NCBI RefSeq assembly: GCF_013466425.1
Contig: NZ_CP059165.1
Span: forward strand, 3,782,001 to 3,846,000
From: Mycobacterium vicinigordonae
Lineage (GTDB): Bacteria; Actinomycetota; Actinomycetes; Mycobacteriales; Mycobacteriaceae
Direction: 5' to 3'
DNA: 64,000 nucleotides
Both the position numbers and the translations under genes were made by a program. The first letter of the stretch is position 1. Each line of letters begins with the position of its first letter. Positions 50,577 to 61,957 of the stretch are shown here, piece by piece. The notes beneath the pieces are model-generated. The model did not search any database. It was not told where the DNA came from and saw only the letters and a list, made by a program, of their open reading frames with translations.

Positions 50577-52133
50577 CTAAGCCCGGCACCGCAGGTTGGG
50601 CGGCGGCGGCGTCAGATCCATGAAGTAACGCATCACCGCGGCATCGACGCAATTGTTGCCGTCGAAGACGACAGTGTGCTGCGTTCCGTCGAAGGAGATC
50701 AGCGAGCCGCCCAATTGGCGGGCCAGGTCCACGCCCGCCTGGTAGGGAGTCGCCGGGTCGTGGGTAGTGGAGACCACCACGACCCTGCCTGCGGGAGCGG
50801 GTGCGGCGGCATGTGGCGTCGAGGTCGGCGGCACCGGCCACAGTGCGCAGATGTCGCGGGGGGCCGATCCGGTGAACTGCCCGAAGCTGGTGAAGGGGGC
50901 CACTTCGCGCAGGCGCCGGTCTGCCGCGACCCAGGCCGCGGGGTCGGTGGGCGTCGGCGCGTCGACGCATCGAATCGCGTTGAACGCATCCTGGCCGTTG
51001 TCGTAGTGCCCTTGCTTGTCGCGGCCGTTGTAATCGTCGGCCAGCACCAGTAGGTCCCCGGCGTCGGTGCCGCGCTGCAGGCCCAGCAGGCCGCTGGTCA
51101 AATACTTCCAGTGCTGCGGGGTGTAGAGCGCGTTGATGGTGCCGGTGGTGGCGTCGGCATAGCTCAGGCCGCGCGGGTCCGACGTCTTGCCCGGCTTTGT
51201 CACCAGCGGGTCGACCAAGGCGTGGTAGCGGTTGACCCATTGCGCCGGATCGGTGCCCAGCGGGCAGGCCGTCGACCTGGCGCAGTCGGCGGCGTAGTCG
51301 TTGAACGCGGTCTGAAAGCCCGCCATCTGGTTGATGGTCTGGTCGATCGGCCCGATCATCGGGTCGATGGCGCCGTCGAGCACCATTGCCCGCACGTGCG
51401 GGGCGAACCGTTCGATGTACGCGGTGCCCAGTTCGGTGCCGTAGCTGTAGCCGAGATAGTTGATCTGCTCGTCGCCCAGCGCTTGACGCACCATGTCCAT
51501 GTCGCGGGCCGCCGACGCGGTGCCGATGTTGGCTAGAAACGCCTGTCCCATCCGGTCTGCGCAGTGCTGGGCAAGCTGGCGGTACACCTGCTCGATTTGG
51601 GCCACCCCGGCCGGGCTGTAGTCCACCATCGGGTCGCGCCGGTAGGCGTCGAATTCCGCGTCGCTGCGGCAGCGCAACTCGGGAGTCGAGTGGCCGACGC
51701 CCCGGGGGTCGAAGCCAACCAGATCGAAGTGGCGGGCGATGTCGGTGTCCCTGAGGTTGGCTGCCATCCCGGCGACCAGATCGACCGCCGACGCCCCGGG
51801 ACCGCCCGGGTTGAACAACAGCGACCCGAGCCGCTGTCCGCTGGCCGGGACCCGGATGACCGCCAACTTCGCTTGTGCCCCAGTCGGTTTGTCGTAATCG
51901 ACGGGTACCGCCACGGTTGCGCATTGCGCGGACGGCAGGTCGGTCAGGTCTCCAACGAATTCACGGCACGATCCCCAGCCCTGCTGCGCCGTCGCGGCCG
52001 GAGCCGCGGGGATCTGGTTCTGCCCGGTTCCGGGATCGGGTTCGGGAGTCGCGGCGGCAAGCGGCGATGCCTGCCCGCAGATAACCAGTCCGAACGACAA
52101 CAGCGCCGAGCTCACCGTTCTCAGGCGCAACAT
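50577..52133 (-). CDS. Secreted serine protease/hydrolase, CaeA (Hip1) paralogue (Rv2223c-like)
   Basis: A 518-residue exported alpha/beta-hydrolase of the tripeptidyl aminopeptidase (TAP) type. Signal peptide at residues 1-31 (ends ASPLAAA). The catalytic serine is in GYSYGTELG, the aspartate in TTHDPATPYQAG and the histidine in GTQHTVVFDG. An oxyanion-type NPGGPGAS and the DPRGVGHS motif are also seen. It is the probable duplicate of the adjacent caeA gene; it has a Sec-type cleavable signal rather than a lipobox. ATG 52133 is chosen to start at the signal peptide. Confidence 0.92.
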   Translation of the reverse strand: MLRLRTVSSALLSFGLVICGQASPLAAATPEPDPGTGQNQIPAAPAATAQQGWGSCREFVGDLTDLPSAQCATVAVPVDYDKPTGAQAKLAVIRVPASGQRLGSLLFNPGGPGASAVDLVAGMAANLRDTDIARHFDLVGFDPRGVGHSTPELRCRSDAEFDAYRRDPMVDYSPAGVAQIEQVYRQLAQHCADRMGQAFLANIGTASAARDMDMVRQALGDEQINYLGYSYGTELGTAYIERFAPHVRAMVLDGAIDPMIGPIDQTINQMAGFQTAFNDYAADCARSTACPLGTDPAQWVNRYHALVDPLVTKPGKTSDPRGLSYADATTGTINALYTPQHWKYLTSGLLGLQRGTDAGDLLVLADDYNGRDKQGHYDNGQDAFNAIRCVDAPTPTDPAAWVAADRRLREVAPFTSFGQFTGSAPRDICALWPVPPTSTPHAAAPAPAGRVVVVSTTHDPATPYQAGVDLARQLGGSLISFDGTQHTVVFDGNNCVDAAVMRYFMDLTPPPPNLRCRA

Positions 52134-52387
52134 GGCCGAAATCGTCTCACTTTCCGGCGGTGCGGTTGGACGCGAAACGATTACTCCTTGGTCTCGAATC
52201 CGCTGCTCCAAACCCCGCCCAGCACAACGCCCTAAACCAGGCCGCGACGCCGGCCCGGGACCCACCCAGCCGATGCCGCAGGCCCCCGGCGAAAGTGAAA
52301 TCCACGACGCGACGCGCCGGTAGAGCGTCGCGCGATTCACACTCGGCGCGGGCGCGGTGCCGCGCCGTGCGACGGGGATTCAGCCGA

Positions 52388-53947
52388 TCAGCATGTCGCG
52401 CCGCTGGGCGGCGCGGTGCCGTTGATCAGGTAGGCGGTGATGTGTTCGTCGATGCAGTTGTTGCCCTGGAACACCACGGTGTGCTGGGTTCCATTGAAGG
52501 TCAGCAGCGAACCGTGCAGCTGGCTGGCGAGGTCCACGCCGGCTTGGTACGGCGTCGCGGGGTCGTGAGTGGTCGAGACGACGATGGTCGGCGGCAACCC
52601 GGGCGCGTTGACCAGATGCGGGCGGCTGGTCGGCGGCACCGGCCAGAACGCGCAGGTTCCCAGCGGCGCGAATCCGGTGAACTTGCCATAACTCATGAAC
52701 GGTGCGAGCTCACGCGAGCGGCGATCCTCGTCGACGACCTTCGCGCGGTCAGTGATTGGCGGCTGGTCCACGCAATTGATGGCGACCCGCGAGTCGGTGG
52801 AGTTGTTGTAGTGACCGTGCGAATCGCGGCGCATGTACATGTCGGCTAGCGCCAGCATGGTGTCACCGCGGTGTTCGTCGGCCAGTTCCTTGAGGCCGTC
52901 GGTCAGGTGGTGCCACAAGTTCGGTGAGTACAACGCCATGATGGTGCCGACGATCGCGTCGCTGTAGCTCAGCCCGCGCGGATCCTTGGTCTTCGCTGGC
53001 CGGCCCACCTGCAGGTTGTCCGGGTCGACCAGCGGGTCGACCAGATCGTGGTAGACCTCGACGGCTTTTGTCGGATCGTTGCCCAGCGGGCAACTCGCGT
53101 CCTTGGCGCAATCGGCGGCATAGTCGTTGAACGCGTCCTGAAATCCCTTGGCCTGGCGCAGATCTGCTTCGATCGGATCGGCGTTGGGGTCCACCGCACC
53201 GTCCAGGATCATCGACCGCACGTTCTGTGGGAAAGCCTCCGCGTACGCCGAGCCGATGCGGGTGCCGTACGAGTAGCCCAGGAAGGTCAGTTTGGCGTCG
53301 CCCAACGCCTTGCGGATCTCGTCAAGATCCTTGGCGACGTTGACCGTCCCGACATTGGCCAGGAAATCTTTGCCCATTTTGTCGACGCAACGCTGCACGA
53401 ACTGCTTGGTCTCGTTCTCCATGCGTTCCACGCCGGCCTGGCTGTAGTCGACGTTCGGTTCGGTCCGCAGCCGGTCGTTGTCGGCGTCGGAGTTGCACCA
53501 GATCGCCGGGCGGGAATTCGCAACGCCGCGCGGGTCGAAGCCCACCAGGTCGAACCGTTCGTGGACGCGTTTGGGCAGCGAGGAGAAGATGCCCAGTGCC
53601 GCTTCGATCCCAGACTCGCCGGGGCCCCCGGGATTGATCACCAGCGAACCGATTTTGTCCCCGCTGGCCGGGAACCTGATCAGAGCTAGTGAGGCCACAC
53701 CGGTATCGGGGTGGGAATAGTCAACAGGCACGGCGAGCTTGCCGCACATGGCGTTGCCCGGAATCTTCGCGTTCGGATTCGAGCTGCGGCACGGCGTCCA
53801 CACCACCGGCTGACCCAGCCTCGGCTCGGCCATGTGCGCCCGCCCGGCGACTACGCGGACGCAGCCCGCCAACGCCGGCACCACGGCGGCCAGCGCGGTC
53901 CAGACCAGCAGAAAGCGCGCGATCCTGTCGCGGCGAGTCAGGCACAT
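52388..53947 (-). CDS. caeA: Cell-envelope serine protease Hip1/CaeA (lipoprotein)
   Basis: A 519-residue alpha/beta-hydrolase lipoprotein. The N-terminal hydrophobic segment ends in the lipobox ALAGC. The Ser/Asp/His triad lies in GYSYGTRIG, TTHDPATPYQAG and GTQHTVVFQG, and NPGGPGESG forms the oxyanion region. In M. tuberculosis Hip1 (Rv2224c) cleaves envelope GroEL2 and dampens host responses. GGGAG precedes ATG 53947. It lies upstream of its paralogue with a 254-base gap that holds no gene I can see. panB is divergent. Confidence 0.94.
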   Translation of the reverse strand: MCLTRRDRIARFLLVWTALAAVVPALAGCVRVVAGRAHMAEPRLGQPVVWTPCRSSNPNAKIPGNAMCGKLAVPVDYSHPDTGVASLALIRFPASGDKIGSLVINPGGPGESGIEAALGIFSSLPKRVHERFDLVGFDPRGVANSRPAIWCNSDADNDRLRTEPNVDYSQAGVERMENETKQFVQRCVDKMGKDFLANVGTVNVAKDLDEIRKALGDAKLTFLGYSYGTRIGSAYAEAFPQNVRSMILDGAVDPNADPIEADLRQAKGFQDAFNDYAADCAKDASCPLGNDPTKAVEVYHDLVDPLVDPDNLQVGRPAKTKDPRGLSYSDAIVGTIMALYSPNLWHHLTDGLKELADEHRGDTMLALADMYMRRDSHGHYNNSTDSRVAINCVDQPPITDRAKVVDEDRRSRELAPFMSYGKFTGFAPLGTCAFWPVPPTSRPHLVNAPGLPPTIVVSTTHDPATPYQAGVDLASQLHGSLLTFNGTQHTVVFQGNNCIDEHITAYLINGTAPPSGATC

Positions 53948-54140
53948 GGCTCCCAATCGTGCCAGAGAGCATCCAGAATCCTGGTCAGCGGCCGAGTCGG
54001 CGATCAACGACCGCGATCCCATGGCGTTTCTCACACCTCGATGCGTCCGCAAAGAGCGGGTGGCAGAATGACGGGGTCAGACGAACCCGGGGACCCGTCA
54101 GGGCCACGAGGATCGACCCGACCAACAAATTAGGACAATG

Positions 54141-54983
54141 ATGTCTGAGAACGTCTATGGTTCGAATTCTGCCGCTGTTTCGGCTCCGCGACCGAAGGTG
54201 CGCACCCATCACCTGCAGAAATGGAAGGCCGAAGGCCACAAGTGGGGGATGCTGACGGCTTATGACTATTCGACCGCGCGGGTCTTCGAGGAAGCCGGCA
54301 TCCCGGTGCTGCTGGTGGGCGACTCCGCCGCCAACGTCGTGTATGGCTACGACACCACGGTGCCAATCTCGATCGACGAGCTGATCCCGCTGGTCCGCGG
54401 TGTGGTGCGGGGCGCACCGCACGCGCTGGTGGTCGCCGACCTGCCGTTCGGCAGCTACGAAGGCGGGCCCGCGGTCGCGCTGGCTTCCGCTACCCGGTTC
54501 ATGAAGGAAGGCGGCGCGCACGCCGTCAAACTGGAGGGCGGCGAGCGGGTCGCCGAGCAGATCGCGTGTCTGACCGCGTCGGGCATTCCCGTCATGGCCC
54601 ACATCGGCTTCACGCCGCAGAGCGTGAACTCACTCGGCGGGTTCAAAGTGCAGGGCCGGGGCGACGCCGCCGAACAGACCATCCATGACGCCATCGCGGT
54701 CGCCGAAGCCGGTGCGTTCGCCGTGGTGATGGAGATGGTGCCGGCCGAGCTGGCCACCCAGATCACCGGAAAGCTGACCATCCCGACAGTGGGCATCGGA
54801 GCTGGACCCAACTGCGACGGCCAGGTGCTGGTCTGGCAGGACATGGCCGGGATGAGCAGCGGCAAGGCTGCCCGGTTCGTCAAGCGGTTCGCCGACGTGG
54901 GAGGTGAATTGCGCCGCGCCGCGACGCAATACGCTGAGGAAGTGGCCAGCGGGGTATTCCCGGCTGACGAGCACTGCTTCTAA
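54141..54983 (+). CDS. panB: 3-methyl-2-oxobutanoate hydroxymethyltransferase
   Basis: A 280-residue TIM-barrel enzyme that makes ketopantoate from ketoisovalerate and methylene-tetrahydrofolate in pantothenate (CoA) synthesis. Signatures are [39 protein letters not shown] and [17 protein letters not shown]. Two ATG codons are adjacent; the second (54141) is better spaced from AGGA and matches the family, the first (54138) would add one Met. Confidence 0.97.
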   Translation: MSENVYGSNSAAVSAPRPKVRTHHLQKWKAEGHKWGMLTAYDYSTARVFEEAGIPVLLVGDSAANVVYGYDTTVPISIDELIPLVRGVVRGAPHALVVADLPFGSYEGGPAVALASATRFMKEGGAHAVKLEGGERVAEQIACLTASGIPVMAHIGFTPQSVNSLGGFKVQGRGDAAEQTIHDAIAVAEAGAFAVVMEMVPAELATQITGKLTIPTVGIGAGPNCDGQVLVWQDMAGMSSGKAARFVKRFADVGGELRRAATQYAEEVASGVFPADEHCF

Positions 54984-55076
54984 GCGCTCGGCGCCGTACA
55001 GTCCTGGGCCGGGTCGGTAATTTTGGTGTGGCACGCTATGGGCGACCCCTGATCCGCGCGCTCTCCCGGAGAAAAG

Positions 55077-56684
<1,608 letters not shown>

Positions 56685-56697
56685 GGATGGCCGAAGG

Positions 56698-57104
<407 letters not shown>

Positions 57105-57187
57105 TCGAACACGGTACCCGCACGGGGAAATGGGGGCCAGCCTGGATTCGCACTGGTCAGTCGGTAGCGGCCGCTGGGGTCGATCCG

Positions 57188-57193
57188 GATACT
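57188..57193 (+). promoter_or_regulatory. Putative -10 box of leaderless secreted-protein transcript
   Basis: GATACT ends 7 bases before GTG 57201 with no ribosome site. Confidence 0.45.
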
Positions 57194-57200
57194 GAGATCC

Positions 57201-57749
57201 GTGAGGTCGCCTCTATTGGTTGGGCTGTTGGTCGCCGCCGCGCTGCCGACTTTCGCTGCCCCCGCAACCGCGGATCCAGACCAGTTTCCGAGTCTCAGCT
57301 TCTATAGCGCGGTCGACGCGGCCGATTACCGGAACTATCAGGCCTACATGACGTCGGGAGTGCAATTCGCAACTCCGGCCGGCTACCGGTGCCGAATGGC
57401 ATTCGTGCACAAACAAAACGGGGCGTATCTGGATTGCTGGGGAGCTCTGCCCGGCACCGAGTACAACCACGTCGGATTGAGTTATCTCCCCGGTGTCAGC
57501 ACAGACGGCGCCTCCTTTACGAATGTCAATCCGTCCGCAATGGACGCCATCCCCGCTGGCCCCGGCGTGACCGGGCGGCCACTAAGTGCCCAGGATTACA
57601 AGTTGTTGCCCCCGCACAGCAAGTTGATCTATACGGACGGGCCGGTACAGACGTGCGGCGTGGACGCAACGATGACGGCGTGTGAGCTGGTCGACGGCGA
57701 CCAACGGCACGGCTTCGTTATCTCCTCCCAGGGCAGCTGGGTCTTCTAG
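57201..57749 (+). CDS. Secreted four-cysteine protein of unknown function
   Basis: A 182-residue exported protein. The signal peptide is residues 1-24 (VGLLVAAALPTFAAPATA, then DPDQ). The mature part has four cysteines (64, 79, 152, 161), consistent with two disulfides, and is otherwise polar with many Tyr and Gly. I recognise the general pattern as a mycobacterial secreted-protein family but cannot name a function. The GTG directly follows a TACT box, suggesting a leaderless mRNA. It lies between rnpB and the RNase HI fusion gene. Confidence 0.83.
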   Translation: MRSPLLVGLLVAAALPTFAAPATADPDQFPSLSFYSAVDAADYRNYQAYMTSGVQFATPAGYRCRMAFVHKQNGAYLDCWGALPGTEYNHVGLSYLPGVSTDGASFTNVNPSAMDAIPAGPGVTGRPLSAQDYKLLPPHSKLIYTDGPVQTCGVDATMTACELVDGDQRHGFVISSQGSWVF

Positions 57750-57787
57750 TCGTAGCCCGCGCCTAGTTTCCGCCCCCCGCGATCGGC

Positions 57788-58915
57788 TCAGAGATACGCC
57801 GTCTGGTTGACCAGACGCACCGAGGACGCTCCGTCGGGGTAGAACTCGGCGATACTCAGCGAGGCCAGGTCCAGATGGAGCCGGTACAGCATTCCCGAGC
57901 CCGCATCCAGCGCCATCCGCAGCAGCAACTTGATCGGTGTGACATGCGAGACCACCAGCACGTTTTCGCCGCCGTGCGCGGCGATGATGCGATCGCGCCC
58001 ACGACGGACCCGGCGTAGCACGTCGTCGAAGCTCTCTCCGCCCGGCGGGAGTGTGCCGGTGTCGTAGAGCCAGCGGCGGTGCAGTTCGGGGTCGCGCGCG
58101 GCGGCCTCGGCGAAGGTCAACCCTTCCCACGCCCCAAAGTCCGTCTCGATGAGGTCTTCGTCGACCGTCACCTCAAGGCCGAGCGCCCGGGCCGCCGTCG
58201 TCGCGGTGTCGTGAGCGCGCTGCAACGGAGAGGAGATCACCGCGGCAATCCCGCGGCGTTGGTTCAGGTAGCGTGCCGCCAAACCCGCTTGGCGCCAACC
58301 GACTTCGTTCAGCGGCGGGTCACCTCGACCGGAGTAGCGGCGCTGCGCCGAGAACTCGGTCTGCCCGTGTCGCAACAGCAACAGCCTGGTCGGGGTGCCG
58401 CGCGCGCCGGTCCAACCCGGCCCGGTGGTGGTGTCGGCCGGAGTCTGCGCCGCCGCCTTACGGGCGGATTCGTTGAGCGGCACCGAGACCTTGTCGATCC
58501 GGCGGTCGGTCTGGGCCGCCGCGTCCATGGCCTCGTTGGCCAGCCGGTCGGCGAACGCGTTCTGCTCGCGGGGAATCCATGAATAGCTGATCCGGCGAAA
58601 CCGCGATGCCAGTGCTTGCGCCTGAGCGTGCAGCTCGACCAGATCGGGGTGTTTGACCTTCCAGCGCCCCGACATCTGCTCGATCACCAGCTTGGAGTCC
58701 ATCAGGACCGACACCTCGGTGGCGCCTATCTTCACGGCGTCGTCCAGCCCGGCGATTAGACCCCGGTACTCGGCGACGTTGTTCGTGGCTCGGCCGATGG
58801 CCTGCTTGGACTCGGCCAGCACCGTCAGGTGATCCGCGCTGAACACCACCGCGCCGTAGCCGGCGGGCCCGGGGTTACCCCGCGAGCCACCGTCGGCTTC
58901 GATGACGACTTTCAC
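57788..58915 (-). CDS. Bifunctional RNase HI / histidine-phosphatase (CobC-like acid phosphatase) fusion
   Basis: A 375-residue two-domain protein (Rv2228c-like). Residues 1-135 form a type I RNase H with catalytic Asp8 (EADGGSRGNPGPAG), Glu in NNVAEYRGL and Asp in VLMDSKLVIE. Residues about 170-375 form a histidine phosphatase with the RHG motif LLLRHGQTEFSAQRRYSG and a second His in VVSHVTPIK. In M. tuberculosis the RNase H part removes RNA:DNA hybrids and the phosphatase part has alpha-ribazole phosphatase activity, so it also links to cobalamin. Its GTG overlaps the stop of the zinc-ribbon gene. Confidence 0.95.
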   Translation of the reverse strand: MKVVIEADGGSRGNPGPAGYGAVVFSADHLTVLAESKQAIGRATNNVAEYRGLIAGLDDAVKIGATEVSVLMDSKLVIEQMSGRWKVKHPDLVELHAQAQALASRFRRISYSWIPREQNAFADRLANEAMDAAAQTDRRIDKVSVPLNESARKAAAQTPADTTTGPGWTGARGTPTRLLLLRHGQTEFSAQRRYSGRGDPPLNEVGWRQAGLAARYLNQRRGIAAVISSPLQRAHDTATTAARALGLEVTVDEDLIETDFGAWEGLTFAEAAARDPELHRRWLYDTGTLPPGGESFDDVLRRVRRGRDRIIAAHGGENVLVVSHVTPIKLLLRMALDAGSGMLYRLHLDLASLSIAEFYPDGASSVRLVNQTAYL

Positions 58916-59649
58916 CGCTCAAAGTCCTTGACTCGCAATAGGATCGCACCACATTCCGGGCAGCGCAGCACCTCGTCTTCGGCTGCCGAGGTGATCTGGG
59001 CCAGTTCGCTGCGACCAATCTCGATCCGGCAAGCCCCGCACCGATGCCCCTGTAGCTGCCCGGCACCCGGCCCACCCCCGGCGCGCAGCCGTTCGTAGAG
59101 GGCCGCGAGGTCTGGGTTCAGCGTCGCGACTAGTGCGTCGCGGCGGGAGCTGTGGTCGGCGCGGGTCTGGTCGATCTCGGCCATGGCCGCGTCGAGGGCC
59201 TGTTGGGCGTCGGCCAGGTCGGCTTGCAGAGCTGCTACGGCTGTGTCTTCAATGGCTTGCTGCGCCTGCAATTCCTCCCGGCGTTCCATGACCTCCAGTA
59301 ACGAGTCCTCCAGGTTTGCCTGCCGCCGCTGCAGGGTCTCCAACTCGTGCTGCAGGTCGGCCTGCTGTTTGGCGTCGGCGGCGCCAGCGGCCAGCAGCGA
59401 CCGGTCGCGGTCCTCACGCTTGCGCACCGCCTCGACCTCGGACTCCAGACGCGACACCTCGGCGTCCATGTCGTCCACCGCGATCCGCACGGCCCCGAGC
59501 CGATCACTGGCGGCATTGTGCTCGCCCTGCACCCGCTCGTAGGCCTCCCGCGCCGGCAGATGGTTGGCCCGATGCGCGATCCGAGACAGCTCGGCATCCA
59601 ACGTCGCCAGTTCCAGGAGCGAACGCTGCTGCGCCACTTCGGCTTTCAT
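58912..59649 (-). CDS. Coiled-coil protein with C4 zinc ribbon (Rv2229c-like)
   Basis: A 245-residue protein. Residues about 5-180 are a long alpha-helical coiled coil rich in Glu, Arg, Ala and Leu. The C-terminus holds a zinc ribbon with two pairs, CGACRIEIGRS and CPECGAILL (zf-RING_7 type). Related proteins include the CdsZ/DksA-like helical hairpins; a role in RNA or protein binding is plausible but unproven. ATG 59649 is preferred to the preceding TTG because GGAG is better spaced. Operon with NIF3 upstream and RNase HI downstream. Confidence 0.9.
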   Translation of the reverse strand: MKAEVAQQRSLLELATLDAELSRIAHRANHLPAREAYERVQGEHNAASDRLGAVRIAVDDMDAEVSRLESEVEAVRKREDRDRSLLAAGAADAKQQADLQHELETLQRRQANLEDSLLEVMERREELQAQQAIEDTAVAALQADLADAQQALDAAMAEIDQTRADHSSRRDALVATLNPDLAALYERLRAGGGPGAGQLQGHRCGACRIEIGRSELAQITSAAEDEVLRCPECGAILLRVKDFER

Positions 59650-59671
59650 CAATTATCTCCAGGTCTCTTGC

Positions 59672-60802
59672 TCAGCACTGGTGCCCCGTACCCAGATTCC
59701 ACGGGTCGGTGCGCAGGGTGGATATCCCCACCCGCAGCGACCCACCAAACCGCGATCTCAGCATCCCCGCCGCCTGAGCGCACCACGGGAATTCACTAGC
59801 CCAATGTGCCACGTCGACCAAGGCCACCTGGGAGGCCCGGACATGCTCGTCGGCCGGATGGTGTCGCAGGTCGGACGTGACGTATGCCTGCACCCCGGCG
59901 GTGGCGACCGCGTCCAGGAGCGAGTCGCCGGCTCCCCCGCATACCGCGACCCGCGACACCGACTGGTCGGGGTCACCCGCGGCGCGTACCCCCCATGACG
60001 TCGGCGGCAACGCGGCGCCCACGCGCGCGACGAACTCGCGCAGGGTTTCGGGTTGGCTCAGCGTGCCGATGCGGCCGAGCCCGGTGTCAGCGGGCAGCGC
60101 CGCCATGGTGAAGACGTCGAAGGCCGGCTCTTCGTAGTGATGTGCGCGGCGCATTGCGGCCAGCACCGCTGCCCGCGAGTGCGCGGGTGCGACGACCTCG
60201 ACGCGGTCCTCGGTCACCCTTTCGACAGTGCCGATGCTGCCGATCGCCGGGTTGGCCCCATCGAGCGCAAGGAACTGTCCGATTCCCGTCACGCTCCAAC
60301 TGCAGTGCGAATAGTCACCGATCTGACCGGCACCCGCGGCGAAGACCGCCTCGCGCACGGCGTCGGCGTTCTGCTGCGGCACGTAGATGACCCACTTGTC
60401 CAGGTCGGTGGTGGCCGGCGAACGGTTCAAGACGGCTTCCACGGTAAGCCCGAGCGCGTGGGCCAGCGCGTCGGACACCCCCGGCACCGCCGAGTCGGCG
60501 TTGGTGTGCGCAGTGAACAGGGATCGGCCCGAACGGATGAGCCGGTGGATCAGTGCCCCCTTGGGCGTGCTCGCCGCCACCGTGTCCACGCCGCGCAGCA
60601 GCAGCGGATGGTGCGCCAGCAAGAGGCCGCCGCCGGGCACCTGGTCGACGACGGCCGGTGTCGCGTCGACCGCGACCGTCACCGACTCGATCGCGTCGTC
60701 CGGGTCCCCGCACACCAGTCCGACCGAGTCCCACGCCTCGGCCAGTTGCGGCGGATACGCCTCGTCCAGCACACTGATGACATCGGCCAGCCGCACGCTC
60801 AT
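59672..60802 (-). CDS. NIF3-family dinuclear metal protein (Rv2230c-like)
   Basis: A 376-residue NIF3/DUF34 protein with the metal-site motif [11 protein letters not shown] and the C-terminal [10 protein letters not shown], separated by an inserted domain as in the longer bacterial forms. Some relatives have been linked to GTP cyclohydrolase I type 2 annotation, which is doubtful; the true reaction is unsettled. The ATG overlaps the cobC stop, giving a cobC-NIF3-zinc ribbon-RNase HI operon. Confidence 0.93.
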   Translation of the reverse strand: MSVRLADVISVLDEAYPPQLAEAWDSVGLVCGDPDDAIESVTVAVDATPAVVDQVPGGGLLLAHHPLLLRGVDTVAASTPKGALIHRLIRSGRSLFTAHTNADSAVPGVSDALAHALGLTVEAVLNRSPATTDLDKWVIYVPQQNADAVREAVFAAGAGQIGDYSHCSWSVTGIGQFLALDGANPAIGSIGTVERVTEDRVEVVAPAHSRAAVLAAMRRAHHYEEPAFDVFTMAALPADTGLGRIGTLSQPETLREFVARVGAALPPTSWGVRAAGDPDQSVSRVAVCGGAGDSLLDAVATAGVQAYVTSDLRHHPADEHVRASQVALVDVAHWASEFPWCAQAAGMLRSRFGGSLRVGISTLRTDPWNLGTGHQC

Positions 60803-61857
60803 CGGCAACTCCCGCTGGGCACCGATACCCCGGTTTTGGCGATCGCCTCGACCAACCGCGGCCATTCATGGCGTACCGCCGCGCGCAGGTACCCGTCCTG
60901 CAGCCCGACGAAGGTATCGCAGCGGCGTACCGCAATCCCGTTGTCCCGCAATTGATTTCGTGTTGATTCGGCAGCACGGAACAGTACGAACGGCGCCCGT
61001 CCGTCGACCACCCTCAAACCGATGGTACGTAGACCGGCCACCATCTCCGCGCGCAACGCCAGCAATCGCTCTGCATCGGCGGCCGCCTCGGCGACGGCCT
61101 GCGGCGCGCAGCACGCCGCGATGGCGGCCAGTTGCAGCGTGCCTACCGGCCAGTGCGGGCGGGCGCAGGTCAACCGGGCCAGCAAGTCTGGGGCGCCCAG
61201 CGCGTAGCCCACCCGCAGCCCGGCCAAGGCCCACGTCTTGGTCAGGCTGCGCAGCACCAGCACGTCGGGCAGCGCGTCGCCGGCCAGCGACTCCGGTTCG
61301 CCGGGAACCGAGTCCGCGAATGCTTCGTCGACCACGAGGACGCGTCCGGGCCGCCGCAGCGCCAGCAACTGCTCGCGGGTGTGCAGCACCGACGTCGGGT
61401 TGGTCGGATTCCCCACCACCACCAGGTCGGCGTCCTCTGGCACCCGCGCCCCGTCCAGGGTGAACGGCGGGGGCAGTACCACCTGGCGCACCGGGATACC
61501 GGCCGCGCTCAACGCGACCTCGGGCTCGGTGAATCCGGGTGCGATCAGCGCCGCGCGTCGCGGACGCAAATTGGCCAGCAACGCGAACCCCTCCGCGGCA
61601 CCGGCCAGCGGCAGCACTTCGTCGCAGGTCCGTGCGTGTCGCGCGGCGGCCGCCTGCTGGGCGGCCCGCACGTCGGCGGCGCTGGGATAGCGGGCCAGGT
61701 CGGGCAGTCGAGCCGCCAGCCGTTCGAGCAGCCACGACGGCGGCTGTGCGTGTCGAACGTTGACGGCGAAATTCAGCATGCCGGGCACGACGTCTTGATC
61801 GCCGTGATAGCGCGCCAGCGCAAGGCGAGTCGACGCGTGCTGATCCGGACTTGCCAT
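60799..61857 (-). CDS. cobC: Threonine-phosphate decarboxylase-like aminotransferase
   Basis: A 352-residue PLP enzyme of the class I aminotransferase fold. It has NPTNPTS, DEAFADS and the PLP-lysine motif [17 protein letters not shown]. Members of this group (CobD/CobC) make aminopropanol phosphate for cobalamin, consistent with cobalamin genes at cobUTS and the alpha-ribazole phosphatase domain next door, though histidinol-phosphate aminotransferases look similar. ATG 61857 lies 7 bases after TAATGT. It is divergent from ptkA. M. tuberculosis has a small vapBC pair near here that is not seen in this window. Confidence 0.87.
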   Translation of the reverse strand: MASPDQHASTRLALARYHGDQDVVPGMLNFAVNVRHAQPPSWLLERLAARLPDLARYPSAADVRAAQQAAAARHARTCDEVLPLAGAAEGFALLANLRPRRAALIAPGFTEPEVALSAAGIPVRQVVLPPPFTLDGARVPEDADLVVVGNPTNPTSVLHTREQLLALRRPGRVLVVDEAFADSVPGEPESLAGDALPDVLVLRSLTKTWALAGLRVGYALGAPDLLARLTCARPHWPVGTLQLAAIAACCAPQAVAEAAADAERLLALRAEMVAGLRTIGLRVVDGRAPFVLFRAAESTRNQLRDNGIAVRRCDTFVGLQDGYLRAAVRHEWPRLVEAIAKTGVSVPSGSCR

Positions 61858-61864
61858 CACTGGA

Positions 61865-61870
61865 ACATTA
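61865..61870 (-). promoter_or_regulatory. Putative -10 box of leaderless cobC transcript
   Basis: TAATGT (minus strand) ends 7 bases before the cobC ATG. Confidence 0.5.
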
Positions 61871-61944
61871 GTGCGCCCGCAGGCACACCAGGAATCCGGC
61901 GCACCGCGAGCGGTACCACGACGCAGACGGCGGGCCTGCGTCGA

Positions 61945-61950
61945 CGACAA
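61945..61950 (+). promoter_or_regulatory. Putative -10 box of ptkA-ptpA transcript
   Basis: GACAAT ends 7 bases before GTG 61958. An AGGAG also lies here but too near the start to serve as a normal ribosome site. Confidence 0.4.
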
Positions 61951-61957
61951 TAGGAGC

